From a virus: 51,772 nucleotides of DNA. The stretch spans positions 1 through 51,772 of IMG/VR virus record IMGVR_UViG_3300044834_000093. The stretch is one strand, 5' to 3'. The notes under the pieces were generated by a model. That model ran no database searches. It was not told where the DNA came from and was given only the letters and a program-made list of their open reading frames with translations. The position numbers and the translations under genes were made by a program. Below are positions 21,270-30,285 of this stretch, one piece after another; position 1 is the first letter of the stretch, and every line of letters begins with the position of its first letter.

Positions 21270-22627
21270 CAGACCGGCTCCGTCGCTAGATCGTAGCGGA
21301 CTTGCTTGTATCCGCTCTCATGCGTGGAAACGGCCTCCGGGTGAACCTTCTCAACTTGATCGGCCATAAATCCGATGCGAGGCGTTGGATCACCCCTGTA
21401 GTTGTATGAAAATATCGGCAGGCCGCCGCGTTTCTTGTCGCTCTTGCCAACCTGCTCGATATTCTCTTTCAGCCGCTCGTCAGAGAACAGCGCGGGTAAT
21501 GCACTAAGGAGCGATGAGCCAAGACCGAACATGCCGCCCATTGCAGCGTTATTGGCCTGATTTTCCATCTGTGCGCTTTGGTAAATATATTGTCCGACTG
21601 GCGTATCCGCAACATGCCCGGCTTGAAATGGCTGGAACTGCGGAAGGGTCGGCTGGCTGCCGTTCAAAAGCGCAGAGATTTCGCTGATTGGCTGATTGCG
21701 GAGCGCTATCTCTTCCTGCAACGCCTGCTGCCGCAAGGTTTGCTGATTGGCAGTTTCCGTATTCGCTAGATCGAAGCGCTGCGAACTTACTTGATTCGCA
21801 TGGTCTGCCGCGCGCAATCTATCCGTAGCGCTCTGTTGCTGCGCCTGGTTAAAGAACTGCTTGCTGCCAACATCCTGCGTATAACCCTGCTGCTGAGCCG
21901 CATTGGCGAACTGGCCTTGCGCTTGACCCATACCGAACAATCGGGATTGCTCTTGCCCCCCGGCCAGCACGGCTTGCATACGCAGATCGTTGATTTGCCT
22001 GTTCTGCGCGTCAAACGCATTGTTGTACGCGCTAGACCCTTGCGTTACGCCCTGATTTGCCAGCTTTGTTTCCATCGTGGCGCGGTCGCGATCTGTCTGC
22101 GGATTAAGCCGTGAAAATAGCGCGTTTACGACCTTGTCACGGTCCGCTGAGAAATCGTTAGCTCCGATGCTTGTCTGGATCGGTCCTGCGTTGATATTTT
22201 TTTGATAATCCGGCGTCAGGCCACTGGCTGTTTGCAGCCCCGGCGCATTCCGCGCGTTCCTTACAGAATCTGGAAGCTTGTTCTCGTTGATGGTTGTATT
22301 TAAAAGATCACCGATCTTTTTCGACTGCGTAAGCGCCGTTTCTCCGAGCTGGGTTCCGGTTGATTCTTGAAGGTTCAATAATCTCTGTTGATCGTCCGAT
22401 AGTTTTTGCTGCACACTCCAGGTAGGGATTTTATAATCCTGCCCGCCATTAGGACCAGGGACATGTATTGTCTTCTCGCCGGTCTTGTTATACGTGGTTG
22501 AACCAAGCGGACCATAGGTATCGGCATTGCCCATATAGCTGTTGGCAATAGCTGTGCCGATGTCGGCGGCGGTCTGCGCCTGAGCTACTTTGTATGGGTC
22601 TGGAGTGTTAGGTGTTTTGCTGCTCAT
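21269..22627 (-). CDS. virion protein with C-terminal S74 intramolecular chaperone
   Basis: The 452-residue product is Gln/Asn-rich and helical for its first 370 residues. It ends in a short S74 peptidase-type chaperone: FSDERLKENIEQVG, then IFSYNYRG, IGFMADQVEKVHPEAV. Ser and Lys of SDERLK are the expected self-cleavage dyad, with cutting just before the Ser. In other phages this domain folds a fibre trimer and is then released. Here the domain is only about 70 residues and lacks the usual helical tail. The rest resembles an internal or tail protein more than a fibre. ATG 22627 overlaps the previous stop. Confidence 0.75.
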   Translation of the reverse strand: MSSKTPNTPDPYKVAQAQTAADIGTAIANSYMGNADTYGPLGSTTYNKTGEKTIHVPGPNGGQDYKIPTWSVQQKLSDDQQRLLNLQESTGTQLGETALTQSKKIGDLLNTTINENKLPDSVRNARNAPGLQTASGLTPDYQKNINAGPIQTSIGANDFSADRDKVVNALFSRLNPQTDRDRATMETKLANQGVTQGSSAYNNAFDAQNRQINDLRMQAVLAGGQEQSRLFGMGQAQGQFANAAQQQGYTQDVGSKQFFNQAQQQSATDRLRAADHANQVSSQRFDLANTETANQQTLRQQALQEEIALRNQPISEISALLNGSQPTLPQFQPFQAGHVADTPVGQYIYQSAQMENQANNAAMGGMFGLGSSLLSALPALFSDERLKENIEQVGKSDKKRGGLPIFSYNYRGDPTPRIGFMADQVEKVHPEAVSTHESGYKQVRYDLATEPV

Positions 22628-23145
22628 GCTCCGGCCTTCCGTAGCCACTTACACTCTTCGCGGAGCATGCCATACACCATCGCGTCTTCTCGCCCGTTGA
22701 ATCTCTTACGCAAAACACCCTCAAGCTTGAATCCCAAGCCCTCATCAATTCTGCGGGCTGGTTTATTTTTTCTTCCGGTAATTGTCGTCATGCGGATGCA
22801 GTTGAAGAATACGAATGGAAACGAAAACATCGCTCGCAATGTGGATGGCCTACACCAGTCTGATGCATCGAACGCCGCAGACATTTCAACATCGATCATC
22901 TTCCCCTGGCATTGAGTGAATTTACTGAACACAACGCCGCCAACCAGATTGGCCTTGCGAATAACGCCTATCGAGGCATACGGTAAAATGCCAGTCACGA
23001 GATGACGCTCGCCAAAACTCTCACCGCTCATATGCGGGATGCGCTCAGCGACAAATTTGGCCACCATCTCGTCGGCCTTGTAGAGTATGGACCCGATCAT
23101 AAAAGGCTCGTCCGGCTGTGTGATCTGCACAGCCGCCACGCTCAC
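22624..23145 (-). CDS. GNAT-like protein of phage structural clusters
   Basis: The 173-residue product ends in a segment typical of small phage acetyltransferase-like proteins: KPARRIDEGLGFKLEGVLR, then FNGREDAMVYGMLREECKWL. The preceding strand-rich part (ASIGVIRKANLVGGVVF, AMFSFPFVFFNCIRMTTIT) fits the GNAT fold. Such proteins lie among the tail genes of many podoviruses; whether they acetylate anything is not established. The start is a GTG overlapping the previous stop as GTGA, and the stop overlaps the next start. Confidence 0.7.
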   Translation of the reverse strand: MSVAAVQITQPDEPFMIGSILYKADEMVAKFVAERIPHMSGESFGERHLVTGILPYASIGVIRKANLVGGVVFSKFTQCQGKMIDVEMSAAFDASDWCRPSTLRAMFSFPFVFFNCIRMTTITGRKNKPARRIDEGLGFKLEGVLRKRFNGREDAMVYGMLREECKWLRKAGA

Positions 23146-24689
23146 TGCGCTCTCCCAATCTCAAATTGAATATCCGTCTTGTTCCACGTCAGTTGCGTGG
23201 TTACTGAAGACGCAAGGCACATTGAGGCGTGTGTGCCGTAGCCGGTGACTGGACGCCATTGCCTCGTTACCGCCTGCGATGCGCCCCAATCGTTTTCATC
23301 CCATGGAGTAGTATCCCAAGGAGGACCAATAGAGGTGAAAGCAGTCGGGGTGAAACTCGGCAAAGCGCTGTCGAAATCCGTCAGTATCTTGATCTGCGGA
23401 ACGTAACCCTCTGGCCCCGTCAGGGTTGCACGGGCAGATTTGTAGGTTTTATTCTCCACCATGCCGAAATCGTTGAACGCCTGACAGGCCAGCGCAGTCA
23501 CCGGATCGCCGTCATCGTCGTAAACGCCAACCCCGCCATATTGATAAGTCTTGCCGTCTATGCCGCCGAATTGAAGCACATCGCCCTTCAGACCGAAGCA
23601 ATTGGCGTTGATGCCTTTCCACCTGCACCACTTCTTCGTTTGCAAGTTCATGACGAATTGGTACTGCTCGGCGCGCTCCCTGATAGGAACATTTACGATC
23701 AAAAGATGCTCTTTTGGATATTCCAGAACTTGCCAGCCAAATCTCGTTCCTGTCGCACGGTAAGCGTCACGGAACGCGCCGGTGATCTTGTTGGTGATCG
23801 ATAACGCATCCCGTCCCGCGCTGCTCTGGCTAAGAAACTGCGGAAGCGGTAGAACTCCCTGCGAACTCAAATAACAAAGGTCCGCACCTAGCTTGATAAA
23901 ACAGCGTCTGCCGATAGGCTCCGGGGCGTCGAAAACACCCTTGAGCGACCATGTGCTAATGTCGCTCGGGTCGGTCCCTTGGTAGATGAGGATTTGCCCC
24001 TTGCTAGTGACCCACACGGCAAGGTCATCCATTCCCATGCCGCCGTCATACGACCATGACGCCATTGCAATAAGCTCACCACCTTTGTCGCATAGTGGGC
24101 CAAAATCAATTTCCGATGCTGCCCCGGCAATCGACAGGACCGGCAAATACCAGGCTTTCATAGTAGACGCCTGCACGTACCATAAGCGGCGTTGATGCGC
24201 GCACACATTGATCAGCGTCGAAGGCAGGACTCCCGTTATTGCTGCCGATGTCCAGGTTGTGCCGTCATAATTGCGGACAGCATCGGCTCCGTTGCAGCAA
24301 ACAAGCCACGTTCCCGCCGGGGTGGCGAACATCGTGTGTTGCCAGCGACCGTTTGTAAGTCCCGTAACGACCGCAGCCCCAACCGCAGCAGTAGAACTTG
24401 CGTCATAAATATTATTCGGCAGCGCCGCGAACATTTTGGGATTAGCACCAGCGGCGCTATACTCCATCATGCTCTCGACAAAATTGCCTGACATACCGGT
24501 GGCGGACGGCGCATATCCACGGCGCTGCTGAAGCCCTAGATCGTCTGGAATCCAATTGTCCAGCAACCAAGCTTCGTCAGGCTCCATTTCCGACAGCATG
24601 TCGCGGGCGTTCCAACCCCCGGTCGGAGCTATCACACTGCGGGTTATCACACGGCCCGATCCGACCGCGCCCCTGCCGCCCCTTGCCAT
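23142..24689 (-). CDS. tail hub / head-completion protein, P22 gp10-like
   Basis: The 515-residue protein is rich in Trp, Tyr and Gly and looks like a repeated beta structure. It opens with a basic segment, then APTGGWNARDMLSEMEPDEA and WIPDDLGLQQRRGYAP, which is common to the P22 gp10-like 'packaged DNA stabilisation' proteins of podoviruses. It would plug the portal-adaptor complex and join the tail. Its length fits the family (about 470-520). It follows the adaptor gene, as expected. Confidence 0.75.
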   Translation of the reverse strand: MARGGRGAVGSGRVITRSVIAPTGGWNARDMLSEMEPDEAWLLDNWIPDDLGLQQRRGYAPSATGMSGNFVESMMEYSAAGANPKMFAALPNNIYDASSTAAVGAAVVTGLTNGRWQHTMFATPAGTWLVCCNGADAVRNYDGTTWTSAAITGVLPSTLINVCAHQRRLWYVQASTMKAWYLPVLSIAGAASEIDFGPLCDKGGELIAMASWSYDGGMGMDDLAVWVTSKGQILIYQGTDPSDISTWSLKGVFDAPEPIGRRCFIKLGADLCYLSSQGVLPLPQFLSQSSAGRDALSITNKITGAFRDAYRATGTRFGWQVLEYPKEHLLIVNVPIRERAEQYQFVMNLQTKKWCRWKGINANCFGLKGDVLQFGGIDGKTYQYGGVGVYDDDGDPVTALACQAFNDFGMVENKTYKSARATLTGPEGYVPQIKILTDFDSALPSFTPTAFTSIGPPWDTTPWDENDWGASQAVTRQWRPVTGYGTHASMCLASSVTTQLTWNKTDIQFEIGRAQ

Positions 24690-24693
24690 GAGG

Positions 24694-25398
24694 TTAGACG
24701 CCGACCGTGCCGGGATAAGCGAGCGTCACTCCGCTAGGCATACGAGCGCGCCCAACATGAAGAATGCGCGAGCCTTTGTCGCGCGCCACCTCCTGCCCCA
24801 TCGCCATGTTGAAGTCTGACAACTCCTGCTGATAATCGAGGCCGTTTTGACTGCGCCACTTGAATTGCAGGCACGAAGTCAATAGACGCTCATTCAGCAT
24901 AAATGCATCACTATCGAGCGTGAACGCGGTTTTATTGTCGCCGGACGCCGGATCGACAATCAGGTTTGATTGATAGTAAAATTTAATACTGGTGCTGGCC
25001 GCCACGGCGGGCTTGACGTTGATTGTGCCACCGATAATAAACCAAGCACCTGCCGTACCCGCCACAGATGTAAGCCCCAAAGCCAGCCATTGATCGGTGT
25101 CCTCAACCCGAGCCAACGGCGCTGCCGTACTAGTAAGAAACACGGAAGAATTAACCGGCATGCGGTCGAAGTCAGCAGGCAGGGAGAAGGCCGTTGTGGC
25201 CCCATCCCCCGCCTGGGTCTTCAGCGTCGTGAGCTTCCGCCAATCATGCGCCTTGGCAATGATCTGGGCGCACTCGTTTGCAAGATTGCAAAGCTGAATT
25301 TCCTGCTGGTCAGTTGACGTAAACAGCGTCGTTGGGGCTGGGTGAATCCCCATCGACGGCAATCTGCATGCGTTCTGAACAGCCGACAAAACCGTCAT
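24694..25398 (-). CDS. head-to-tail adaptor protein
   Basis: The 234-residue product has an N-terminal helical part with LCNLANECAQIIAKAHDWRK, then a central beta region including FSLPADFDRMP, and ends with LSDFNMAMGQEVARDKGSR. This layout is that of podovirus adaptor proteins (P22 gp4 / SU10 type) that dock below the portal. It is followed four bases later by the gp10-like gene. No other family fits as well. Confidence 0.7.
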   Translation of the reverse strand: MTVLSAVQNACRLPSMGIHPAPTTLFTSTDQQEIQLCNLANECAQIIAKAHDWRKLTTLKTQAGDGATTAFSLPADFDRMPVNSSVFLTSTAAPLARVEDTDQWLALGLTSVAGTAGAWFIIGGTINVKPAVAASTSIKFYYQSNLIVDPASGDNKTAFTLDSDAFMLNERLLTSCLQFKWRSQNGLDYQQELSDFNMAMGQEVARDKGSRILHVGRARMPSGVTLAYPGTVGV

Positions 25399-25399
25399 T

Positions 25400-26089
25400 T
25401 CAGACTGCCTCAGCCTTACTGTTGGCGATTTCCGCCACGCGCTTAAGCAACGTATCCCGTGACGGGTTGCCCCTGATGCCTTCGCCTGTCTCGCGTCTGA
25501 TAAAGGCTTTCAGTTCAGTATCCGAGCATTCCTCAATGGATTTATCCCGTTGAGGCTCGACAACTGGTGGCTTGTCAGGAACAAAAGAAGTGATGTTGCT
25601 GTTGGTCAGCCGCTCAACCAGCTCAGTCAGCCGGGCCACTTCAGCCGACAGTTTTGATGTGCCAGCGCCTTCCTTGGCGCGCTCTATGTAGGCCCTGGCT
25701 TGCTCGCGCAATTCCCGCGCGCCAATGCCAAGTTTCGGTAGAGTGCTATCCGAGATACCGGCCAATTCTTCGACCGAGAGGATATTTTGCGCCTTCAGTT
25801 CAGCCACCCGGCTTTTATTCAGCTCGGCATTCGGCCAATGCTCCAACGGAGTGCCAGACGCAGCACGCTCCTCGCCACGCTTGAACGCGGCATAGATTTC
25901 AGGCCATCGGTGACGTTCCACGTCAGTAACCTCACCGACATAGCTAAATTGTTTGTCGCCAGGAATCTTGACCTCCACCATTTCCTTTTCATCGAAAATG
26001 GGACGGCCTTCCTGTTCGGATTTTGATTTGTTCTTTATCGCGTCCATGTGGAATCTTGGACGCGCAACGTCGCGATCAGGCGTTGACAT
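25400..26089 (-). CDS. structural-cluster protein with SAP/HhH-like segments
   Basis: The 229-residue product begins with a charged segment, then MVEVKIPGDKQFSYVGEVTD. A middle part (LSVEELAGISDSTLPKLGIG) resembles a helix-hairpin-helix, then follow a helix and a C-terminal ECSDTELKAFIRRETGEGIR similar to SAP/HeH nucleic-acid-binding motifs. Comparable proteins occur between capsid and adaptor genes in rhizobial podoviruses. The function is unknown; DNA or RNA contact during packaging is possible. The start overlaps the enzyme gene upstream by 14 bases. Confidence 0.55.
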   Translation of the reverse strand: MSTPDRDVARPRFHMDAIKNKSKSEQEGRPIFDEKEMVEVKIPGDKQFSYVGEVTDVERHRWPEIYAAFKRGEERAASGTPLEHWPNAELNKSRVAELKAQNILSVEELAGISDSTLPKLGIGARELREQARAYIERAKEGAGTSKLSAEVARLTELVERLTNSNITSFVPDKPPVVEPQRDKSIEECSDTELKAFIRRETGEGIRGNPSRDTLLKRVAEIANSKAEAV

Positions 26090-27473
26090 TCATTGCTCCT
26101 GTGTTGGCAAATGTTGGCAAAATTTCCGTATTGACAAGGAAGGAGGATGAAATATCCCCCATCTCCTGCCATGACACGAAATACCCGAGTTCATCGAATT
26201 TCTTGCGCCACCACCCATGCGGGTGGACACTCAGATGCAAGCGCCGACCAATTAGAGCACCCATCTTGTCGTCCACCGTACTGATCTGGAAAAACACATT
26301 AGACGCCGAGCCCATGATATTTTTAATGACGGTATCCACCTGTTCGGGCGGGATATGCTCCATCACGTCAATGCAGTAACCAAACCTTTCCCGCAGTGGC
26401 ATCGGCTCGGATAGGTCAAGTTCTATGAAGGGGAGCGCGGCGGCTTCCTCGTCCCGGCAGTTCGGCGCAAAATCCACCAACAGCACATCATGCCCCTTGG
26501 CGCTGATGCGAGCTGCCGCACGGCCTGTGCCGCAGCCAAAATCCACAATGCGCCCGGTTGGCCGTAATTGATCAAGGATGGTATCGACTATGCGTTCAGC
26601 AGGCGAATCCTGCCGATAGGAGAGCATCGACCACATGCGGGAGTATTTTTCTTTTTCAGAAAGTGCGCCATCGGGAGCCCTGTACATATCGGGTAGTAGT
26701 CCGGTGCCGTGCATCTCGATCTTGCAGCCTTCCCCCTTGAGTAGGTTGGCAATCTGCATGAAGCGCTCGGCCTGCAATTTCATGGGCAGGGATGACACGT
26801 AATTCTTTCCGCAAAAGCTGACGTTCATGCAGGCCACTACATCATTCATCTTCTGGCGAACTACATGGCTTTCATTGTTTTCATGCGAAGAATCGTAGCC
26901 ATAGAAGTGCAGATCGCGGTATCCCACAACGAACGCAAGGATTGCCGAGACAAGCCCCACGCTGACGGCGGTACTCATCATTGAATATTCATGCGGGGCG
27001 AGAGCATCAATCTCCGCTTGCAGATCGTCGTCATCTACTTGTAATTGAAAGAGAGTGGCGTTCGGTCTTGCCTTGAAGCACCGTGGGTTTACCGTCGCGC
27101 CGAACAGATGCTGCTTTGCCATCCCGATAAGGCCTAGGCTTTCTTCCTTAGCGTCGATCATCACTTGGAAGTCGGGATGAAAGGAACGGGCGTTTAGAAA
27201 TTTTGCGGCGGCATTCAGGGCAAATATCTTAGCGCCCCGTCCATGCCTCTCGCGTATGTCCCCCACGTCATGCCTTATGCTTGGGCCTGAGCCGCAAAGC
27301 AGAGCAGTGCCACCATGCGCCGGTTCCTGCTTGATCCACCGCTGGCAGTTTTTCGAGTTCTGCCTGATGTGGGAAAAGAGTGTTTCCGGCGGCGTGTTGA
27401 TCAGCACCGAAACAGGGACGATCAAGGGCATGGTCGTGCCCTCATTACGATAGCGAATGTGCAGATCGCCCAT
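26076..27473 (-). CDS. DUF115 (MptE/Maf-like) domain fused to SAM methyltransferase
   Basis: The 465-residue protein has two domains. Residues 50-240 contain ALLCGSGPSIRHDV, FALNAAAKFL and HPDFQVMID, the pattern of DUF115/MptE-like proteins; related domains include the flagellin glycosyltransferase Maf. Residues 295-440 form a class I methyltransferase with RIVDFGCGTGRAAARI (SAM-binding loop), the acidic LLVDFAP and DVMEHIPPEQ. It may add and then methylate a sugar on a virion component, or modify another phosphate-linked substrate; both are inference. It lies in the head-gene operon just after a terminator and has a strong AAGGAG ribosome site. Confidence 0.75.
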   Translation of the reverse strand: MGDLHIRYRNEGTTMPLIVPVSVLINTPPETLFSHIRQNSKNCQRWIKQEPAHGGTALLCGSGPSIRHDVGDIRERHGRGAKIFALNAAAKFLNARSFHPDFQVMIDAKEESLGLIGMAKQHLFGATVNPRCFKARPNATLFQLQVDDDDLQAEIDALAPHEYSMMSTAVSVGLVSAILAFVVGYRDLHFYGYDSSHENNESHVVRQKMNDVVACMNVSFCGKNYVSSLPMKLQAERFMQIANLLKGEGCKIEMHGTGLLPDMYRAPDGALSEKEKYSRMWSMLSYRQDSPAERIVDTILDQLRPTGRIVDFGCGTGRAAARISAKGHDVLLVDFAPNCRDEEAAALPFIELDLSEPMPLRERFGYCIDVMEHIPPEQVDTVIKNIMGSASNVFFQISTVDDKMGALIGRRLHLSVHPHGWWRKKFDELGYFVSWQEMGDISSSFLVNTEILPTFANTGAMNVNA

Positions 27474-27490
27474 ACAGTCTCCTTGAATGT

Positions 27491-27520
27491 AAAAAAGGCG
27501 GGAGCATTGCGCCCCCGCCC
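27491..27520 (-). terminator. intrinsic terminator after the capsid genes
   Basis: On the leftward strand AAGGGCGGG and CCCGCCTT form a GC-rich stem with a loop of about ten bases, followed by TTTTTT. It follows the major capsid and small head protein genes by 14 bases. It should keep expression of capsid proteins above that of the downstream enzyme and tail genes. Confidence 0.8.
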
Positions 27521-27533
27521 TTGTAGTAATCGT

Positions 27534-28031
27534 TTACGTTATGCGGCCCTGGAAAACTGGCCTATTGACGACCAGCGACACAAGAATGACTCCGGTTTTT
27601 GCCGAAGCCACTGCCGCAACAACAGCGCCGCTCAGTTCCTTACCAGTACCGCTGACCGAAATACGGCCAACGGTCTTGACGCCGACCGCAACACCAGCCG
27701 CCAAGGAAATCGTGGCAGCTTTAGTTGCGCGAACAATGCCAGAGATTTGATACCACCCATACTGAGCGGCAACATTAGCTGACATGGCGAAGGCTACTGA
27801 GAGGGACTTGTTTGCCCCAACTGCGGACCGGGTGGTTTGCCCGGTCGTTGAGTTGTAGGTGACAGCATCTCCCACAGCGGTAGATGCAACACCAAGCAAA
27901 TAGATGAACTCACCAGACCCATAGGTAGGGTCGGCTGCTTGGCGGATCGTGCCGATAGCATGGTTTTTAACCGTGCTTGTCGTTGCAATCGGTTGCAAGC
28001 CGAGGGAGTTTTCGGTGAAAATGTAAGACAT
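27534..28031 (-). CDS. small head protein, possible capsid decoration
   Basis: The 165-residue product is rich in Ala, Val, Ser, Thr and Gly and almost entirely beta-like (VGDAVTYNSTTGQTTRSAV, GVAVGVKTVGRISVSGTG). It follows the major capsid gene by 12 bases and precedes a strong terminator, so it is probably made in capsid-like amounts. Similar small proteins in this position decorate or stabilise heads. No Cys is present. Assignment rests on position and composition. Confidence 0.65.
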   Translation of the reverse strand: MSYIFTENSLGLQPIATTSTVKNHAIGTIRQAADPTYGSGEFIYLLGVASTAVGDAVTYNSTTGQTTRSAVGANKSLSVAFAMSANVAAQYGWYQISGIVRATKAATISLAAGVAVGVKTVGRISVSGTGKELSGAVVAAVASAKTGVILVSLVVNRPVFQGRIT

Positions 28032-28043
28032 TTTGTTTCTCCC

Positions 28044-29036
28044 TTAGCCGGTGATCATTTTGGCTTGGTGCAACGGGTTCGCCAGCGTCAGGTTGCCCAT
28101 AAACCCGATATGCTGGACAATCGCGTCCTGGTTCACCGGGCGCAGCTTGCCACCAAAGGCAGCGAAGTTACGTTCCGGGTGATAGCGGAAGCGAAGCCCG
28201 TCATCCCCAACCTTGAGGAAGTAAGACGTTCCAGAAGGCATGGCAGAACCAATGCCGCCCTCAAGAACAACATCCAACTCGTAACCGGCTCCGGCGAAAG
28301 CCAGAGACGGGAATCCCGCCGTGGCCTTGCCTTCCTTGGTAACGCGCTGGATTGCCACCAGCCCCTGCTGGAACATGCGATAATGATCAGCAGAAGCGGC
28401 AATGAGGTTCGGACCATTCTTGCCGCGCGAGTGAGCAATCAACACACGGGTATATTGGTCATGGATATTCGCTGCGGTGGTTGCCGCACTGAAATCTCCA
28501 CTTCCGCTATAAGAACCCGTACGCCATGCCGCCACCGTATTGCGGTCAATGCCGCCGTAGATGTTGGTCACGGTAGTTGGAACGGAGGCCTGCAAGCCCC
28601 CGATCTGGTTTGTCGCCGTGCCGTTCGAGTGCAGGTCTTCAACAAAACGATCCTGCAATTCACGCTCGGCAGCGGAGATATGCTCCTCCATCACATCGAG
28701 GAGTTGGTTCTTTCCTGAGTTTTTCAGGATTTCCTCACCGGAGAGCGTAACCGACACGGCAGCCATTTTCGGCGTGTATTCCGCATCGTTAAACAATTCG
28801 ACGGGGACAGGATTTAGGAAGTCGTAGCCGGTATAACGGACATACGATCCACTTTCGTTGTAGAGAAGGCGCTCACGGATGGATGGACCCGAAAAGGTTT
28901 TCCAGCCGCCCTTGTCCTTCATCATCTTGAGGATAGCATTCGAGTTGGAGACGAGATCGGCGTAACCACGCGACCGATCTTCGAGCGCCAACGAAAATAC
29001 TTCCTGCAAGTGAGTGTCGCTTACCATTGCAGGCAT
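28044..29036 (-). CDS. major capsid protein
   Basis: The 330-residue protein follows scaffold and precedes a small head protein, the expected place for the coat protein. It contains an N-terminal helix (LQEVFSLALEDRSRGYADLV), a long helical spine-type segment (DVMEEHISAAERELQDRFVE), and a C-terminal FGGKLRPVNQDAIVQHIGFM typical of podovirus coat proteins of the P22/HK97 fold. There is no fused protease or scaffold. Start ATG 29036; MVSDTHLQ four residues later is a less likely alternative. Confidence 0.85.
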   Translation of the reverse strand: MPAMVSDTHLQEVFSLALEDRSRGYADLVSNSNAILKMMKDKGGWKTFSGPSIRERLLYNESGSYVRYTGYDFLNPVPVELFNDAEYTPKMAAVSVTLSGEEILKNSGKNQLLDVMEEHISAAERELQDRFVEDLHSNGTATNQIGGLQASVPTTVTNIYGGIDRNTVAAWRTGSYSGSGDFSAATTAANIHDQYTRVLIAHSRGKNGPNLIAASADHYRMFQQGLVAIQRVTKEGKATAGFPSLAFAGAGYELDVVLEGGIGSAMPSGTSYFLKVGDDGLRFRYHPERNFAAFGGKLRPVNQDAIVQHIGFMGNLTLANPLHQAKMITG

Positions 29037-29072
29037 GATGTTTGGTTCCTGTTGCTAGTGCCGGTCTGGCAC

Positions 29073-30188
29073 TCACAATGATGCGAAGGCGCGTTCAAGC
29101 GCTTCGCGGGGGGAACCGGCTGGCTTCGTTGCGGGGTTTGAGCCCATTGATGGAGCGCCGGTGATGGAAAGATTGGCCTTCGGGTTTGAACCGTTGGTCT
29201 TGGGTGCCACTTTCGCGGCGTTGTCGGCCTCGATCTTGGCGGCAATCTCGGGGTTGAGCCGGACCGCCTTTTCGTAGGCATCTGACAAATCTGTTGCGAA
29301 CTTCTTTTCCACCATGTCTGTAATAGTGGGCATAAGCTCATTGAAATACGGGTGGTTGGCAGCGAAGTTGCTCACCTCGTTTAGCTGAGCGTTGTAGTGC
29401 TGCTGAAAGATGCTTTGCTCATAGGTCTGTTTTACCTGACCTACTTCGCCCTTGATCGCAGCGAGTTCCTGCGCCATCGCACTGATCTGCGTATCGCGCG
29501 GATCGGCCTGTTGCTGTGGCTGGCCGGTCATCGCGTTAACAACGGCCTGGACCAACTGTTGCGGGTCTACCTTTGTCTTTTGGCAGGTCTGGAAAAATGC
29601 CTGTACTGGATCAGACGCCCAAGCATGGTCAAGCTTGACGTAGTTCGCCATCGCGTCTTCGATCTTGACGCCGTATTGCTTGGCAAGATCGTGATAGGGC
29701 CGCATAGGCTGGAAGGCTTCGGCGTCTGTGCGGTATTTCTCAATGCCTTGCGTTAGCTCTGTTTCCAGCCGCTTGACTTCCTGCTTGACGACAGGAGGCA
29801 GCTTTGCCCATTCGGCCTGTGCAGGCTTGGTGAACCGTGACGGTGGAGCATCGGCAACGTCAATCGGCTTCAGTGCCGGTTCCGTCTGTAGTTGATCGGC
29901 TGTTGCGACCGGCTTTGCCGGGTCTGCTACGGCTGTTTTAGCCGTGAATTTTCCCGTGACAGGATCGCGATTATCTCCAACGTTAGCCGCAGGCTTTTCA
30001 CCTTCCGGCGTGTCGACCGCTGCGAAGGCTTTGGTGAGCGCTTCGCGCGCTGATACGGGCGGTGCATCGCTTGACGGGGTTGCTGGCGTTTCTACTCCGG
30101 TTGATGGAGTGCTTGCGCCGGGGGCTACATCTGCAACAGCGGATTCGTTCGTGCTCGCTGGGTTTGAGCCAGCGTCAACGTCTGACAT
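29073..30188 (-). CDS. scaffolding protein
   Basis: The 371-residue product is acidic, Ala/Pro/Thr-rich at its N-terminus and helical after residue 110 (LPPVVKQEVKRLETELTQGI). It has a long coiled region (about residues 215-310) and a Pro/Ser/Asn-rich tail ending SPREALERAFASL. The same motif appears near residue 47 (SAREALTKAFAAV), so the protein has a repeated terminal helix. This composition and its place between portal and coat genes fit a head scaffold. It has a good GGAG ribosome site. Confidence 0.8.
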   Translation of the reverse strand: MSDVDAGSNPASTNESAVADVAPGASTPSTGVETPATPSSDAPPVSAREALTKAFAAVDTPEGEKPAANVGDNRDPVTGKFTAKTAVADPAKPVATADQLQTEPALKPIDVADAPPSRFTKPAQAEWAKLPPVVKQEVKRLETELTQGIEKYRTDAEAFQPMRPYHDLAKQYGVKIEDAMANYVKLDHAWASDPVQAFFQTCQKTKVDPQQLVQAVVNAMTGQPQQQADPRDTQISAMAQELAAIKGEVGQVKQTYEQSIFQQHYNAQLNEVSNFAANHPYFNELMPTITDMVEKKFATDLSDAYEKAVRLNPEIAAKIEADNAAKVAPKTNGSNPKANLSITGAPSMGSNPATKPAGSPREALERAFASL

Positions 30189-30205
30189 GATCGCTCCTTG
30201 AAAGG

Positions 30206-30234
30206 AAAAAGCCGCTCACCTTGCGATGAACGGC
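30206..30234 (-). terminator. weak intrinsic terminator before the scaffold gene
   Basis: On the leftward strand GCCGTTC pairs with GAGCGGC (one G-T pair) and is followed by TTTTT. It lies 18 bases before the scaffold start, between the portal-side genes and the head genes. It could lower portal-to-scaffold read-through or be suppressed by an antiterminator. Confidence 0.5.
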
Positions 30235-30285
30235 CAAGTTGCGAGACGGAGAGTCACCATCCATCCCGGGGAGGGCTGTGAATTA

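Noticed and set aside
22624-23145. Antibiotic-type acetyltransferase
   Set aside because: The GNAT-like sequence and its place inside the tail operon fit the structural-cluster type; no resistance family match is evident.
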